Assembly (NCBI GenBank): GCA_965197395.1
Contig: OZ240205.1
Location: 372,001-436,000 of the forward strand
Direction: 5' to 3'
Origin: CAZYFH01 sp965197395
GTDB taxonomy: Bacteria > Acidobacteriota > Vicinamibacteria > Vicinamibacterales > UBA8438
Length of the DNA: 64,000 bases
Below, one piece after another: positions 62,812 to 64,000 of this stretch. The stretch's first letter is position 1; every line of letters begins with the position of its first letter. The position numbers and the translations under genes were made by a program. The notes below the pieces were generated by a model, which saw only the letters and a program-made list of their open reading frames with translations, was not told the origin of the DNA and ran no database searches.

Positions 62812-62825
62812 GGTATCATCTGCGG

Positions 62826-64000
62826 GTGAACGTCGACCTGGCCTACGGCCGCGGGCGCCTTGCGGTCGACTTCCCCGCCGAGCGAACGACCGTCCTCGAG
62901 CCCACCTACGTCGATGGGCTTCCAGACGAAGGCGCCGCGATTCGGGACGCCCTCCGGCGGCCGCTGAACCGGCCCCCGCTCGCCGCATTGGTCGGGCGTG
63001 ACCAGCGCGTGGCCATCTCCGTGTGCGACATCACCCGTCCGATGCCAAGCCGTACGCTCCTCCCCGTGCTGCTCGGCGAGCTCGCCCACGTGCCGGATGA
63101 TCACATCACCATCCTGATCGCGGCCGGGACGCATCGAGCCAATACGCACGCGGAGCTCACCGAGATGCTCGGCGAGCCGATCGTCGATCGCTATCGCATC
63201 ATCAACCACGACGCGTTTGACGATGCCACGCTCGTCCACCTCGGTGAGGTCGAGCCCGACGTCCCAGTCTGGCTGAACACGCACTGGGTCGAGGCCGATA
63301 TCCGCATCACGACCGGGTTCGTCGAGCCGCATTTCTTTGCCGGCTTCAGCGGCGGTCCCAAACTGGTTGCACCGGGCCTCGCCGGGTTCAAGACGACGAT
63401 GCGTCTCCATGACGCCGAGATGATCGCCAACCCACGCGCGCGGTGGGGCGTGACCGAGGGCAATCCGATCCACGATGCGATCCGCCGGATCGCGGCACAC
63501 GTCGGCGTCGATTTCAGCGTCGACGTCGCGATCAACCGCGACCGCCAGATCGTCAGCGCCTGTGCCGGCGAGATCTTCGCTGTCCACGCGCAGATGGCGT
63601 CGCAGGTCAAGCGGACCGCCATGCAAGCGTTCGACGCACCGTTCGACGTCGTCGTGACGACCAACAGCGGTTACCCGCTCGATCAGAACCTCTACCAGAG
63701 CGTCAAGGGGATGTCGGCCGCGGCGCAGGTCGTCAAGCCGGGCGGCGCCATCGTATGCGCTGCCGAGTGCGCCGATGGCCTGCCGTCGCACGGCGAGTAT
63801 CGCGACATCCTGACCCAGCGCCAGACGCCGTCCGATCTCCTCGCGATGATCTGTGCCGCCGGCCACAACCGACACGACCAGTGGGAAGTGCAGATCCAGG
63901 CACAGATCCAGCAGCGCGCGGAGGTCTTCTTGAAGGCGGACGGCCTCTCGGTCGCCGACGTGCGTGCCGCGCATCTGACGCCGACGGAGGATATCGGCGC
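62826..64000 (+). CDS. larA: LarA-family (nickel-pincer) racemase/epimerase, 3' end outside window
   Basis: The first 391 codons from a GTG at 62826. The active-site set of lactate racemase LarA is visible: D68 and R71 in CDITRP, H103 and H107 in GTHRANTH, H169 in EPHFFAGFSGG, K179 in GGPKLVAPG (the lysine that binds the nickel-pincer cofactor) and H195. This is D72/R75/H108/H174/K184/H200 of the characterised enzyme, shifted by four or five. The family racemises or epimerises alpha-hydroxy acids. The accessory genes larB/C/E are not in view. A TATCAT box at 62813 could be its -10. Confidence 0.9.
   Translation, partial: MNVDLAYGRGRLAVDFPAERTTVLEPTYVDGLPDEGAAIRDALRRPLNRPPLAALVGRDQRVAISVCDITRPMPSRTLLPVLLGELAHVPDDHITILIAAGTHRANTHAELTEMLGEPIVDRYRIINHDAFDDATLVHLGEVEPDVPVWLNTHWVEADIRITTGFVEPHFFAGFSGGPKLVAPGLAGFKTTMRLHDAEMIANPRARWGVTEGNPIHDAIRRIAAHVGVDFSVDVAINRDRQIVSACAGEIFAVHAQMASQVKRTAMQAFDAPFDVVVTTNSGYPLDQNLYQSVKGMSAAAQVVKPGGAIVCAAECADGLPSHGEYRDILTQRQTPSDLLAMICAAGHNRHDQWEVQIQAQIQQRAEVFLKADGLSVADVRAAHLTPTEDIG

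Overview
This is a high-GC bacterial chromosome segment. The organism is most likely an acidobacterium, perhaps of the Vicinamibacteria type. I infer this from the Ser/Thr kinases fused to TolB/PD40-like sensor domains, the many secreted hydrolases (CocE, S9, CubicO, type-B carboxylesterase, SGNH, metallo-beta-lactamase fold), the PQQ dehydrogenase and the general gene style. No rRNA or complete tRNA is present to confirm it.

The left third (1-21300) is a decayed, insertion-rich zone. It holds four copies (one partial) of one 1263-bp IS3-family element, two different ISL3-family elements, two full copies plus one fragment of a 474-bp non-autonomous element with ISL3-like ends, and a remnant of an integrated element beside a tRNA-Leu 3' fragment (truncated tyrosine recombinase, primase-polymerase). 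The insertions leave exact target duplications, so broken genes can be rebuilt in silico. A kinase gene (9779-15470) carries three insertions and rebuilds to exactly 892 codons. A secreted-protein gene (1902-2965) rebuilds to 194 codons, and an NmrA-family gene (18092-20296) to 287 codons. Other kinase, PQQ-dehydrogenase and outer-membrane-protein genes survive only as stubs.

The middle (21900-52800) is more ordinary: a cyclase-family lipoprotein, a cytochrome c / CTECH-beta-propeller / metallo-hydrolase operon, a large PEP-utilizing dikinase-like enzyme, peptidases and esterases, MFS and TSUP transporters, chorismate synthase, a dienelactone hydrolase, a glyoxalase-fold protein with a histone-like lysine/alanine tail, a polysaccharide deacetylase / S9 peptidase pair, and a PQQ dehydrogenase.

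The right end (51900-64000) is the most interesting part. Two paralogous genes (55807-56340 and 62220-62771) are each interrupted by one in-frame TGA. In both, reading continues as Sec-Gly-Ser-Cys-Thr-Ser-Cys-Ser-x-His-Asp and on to a normal stop. Each TGA is followed, with the apical loop starting at exactly the same distance (20 nt), by a hairpin with an 8-9 bp stem and a 3-nt loop, as expected of a bacterial SECIS. These are UGSC-family selenoproteins. Beside them lie two paralogues of a second conserved family of unknown function (one fused to a thioredoxin-like CPTC domain), a sodium:solute symporter, a fused enoyl-CoA hydratase/3-hydroxyacyl-CoA dehydrogenase, a BKACE-type cleavage enzyme and a LarA-type nickel-pincer racemase homologue. 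I infer a selenium-dependent catabolic module in which a substrate is imported, acted on by the Sec protein and its partner with thioredoxin-like electron supply, and passed to CoA-linked steps. The substrate is unknown.
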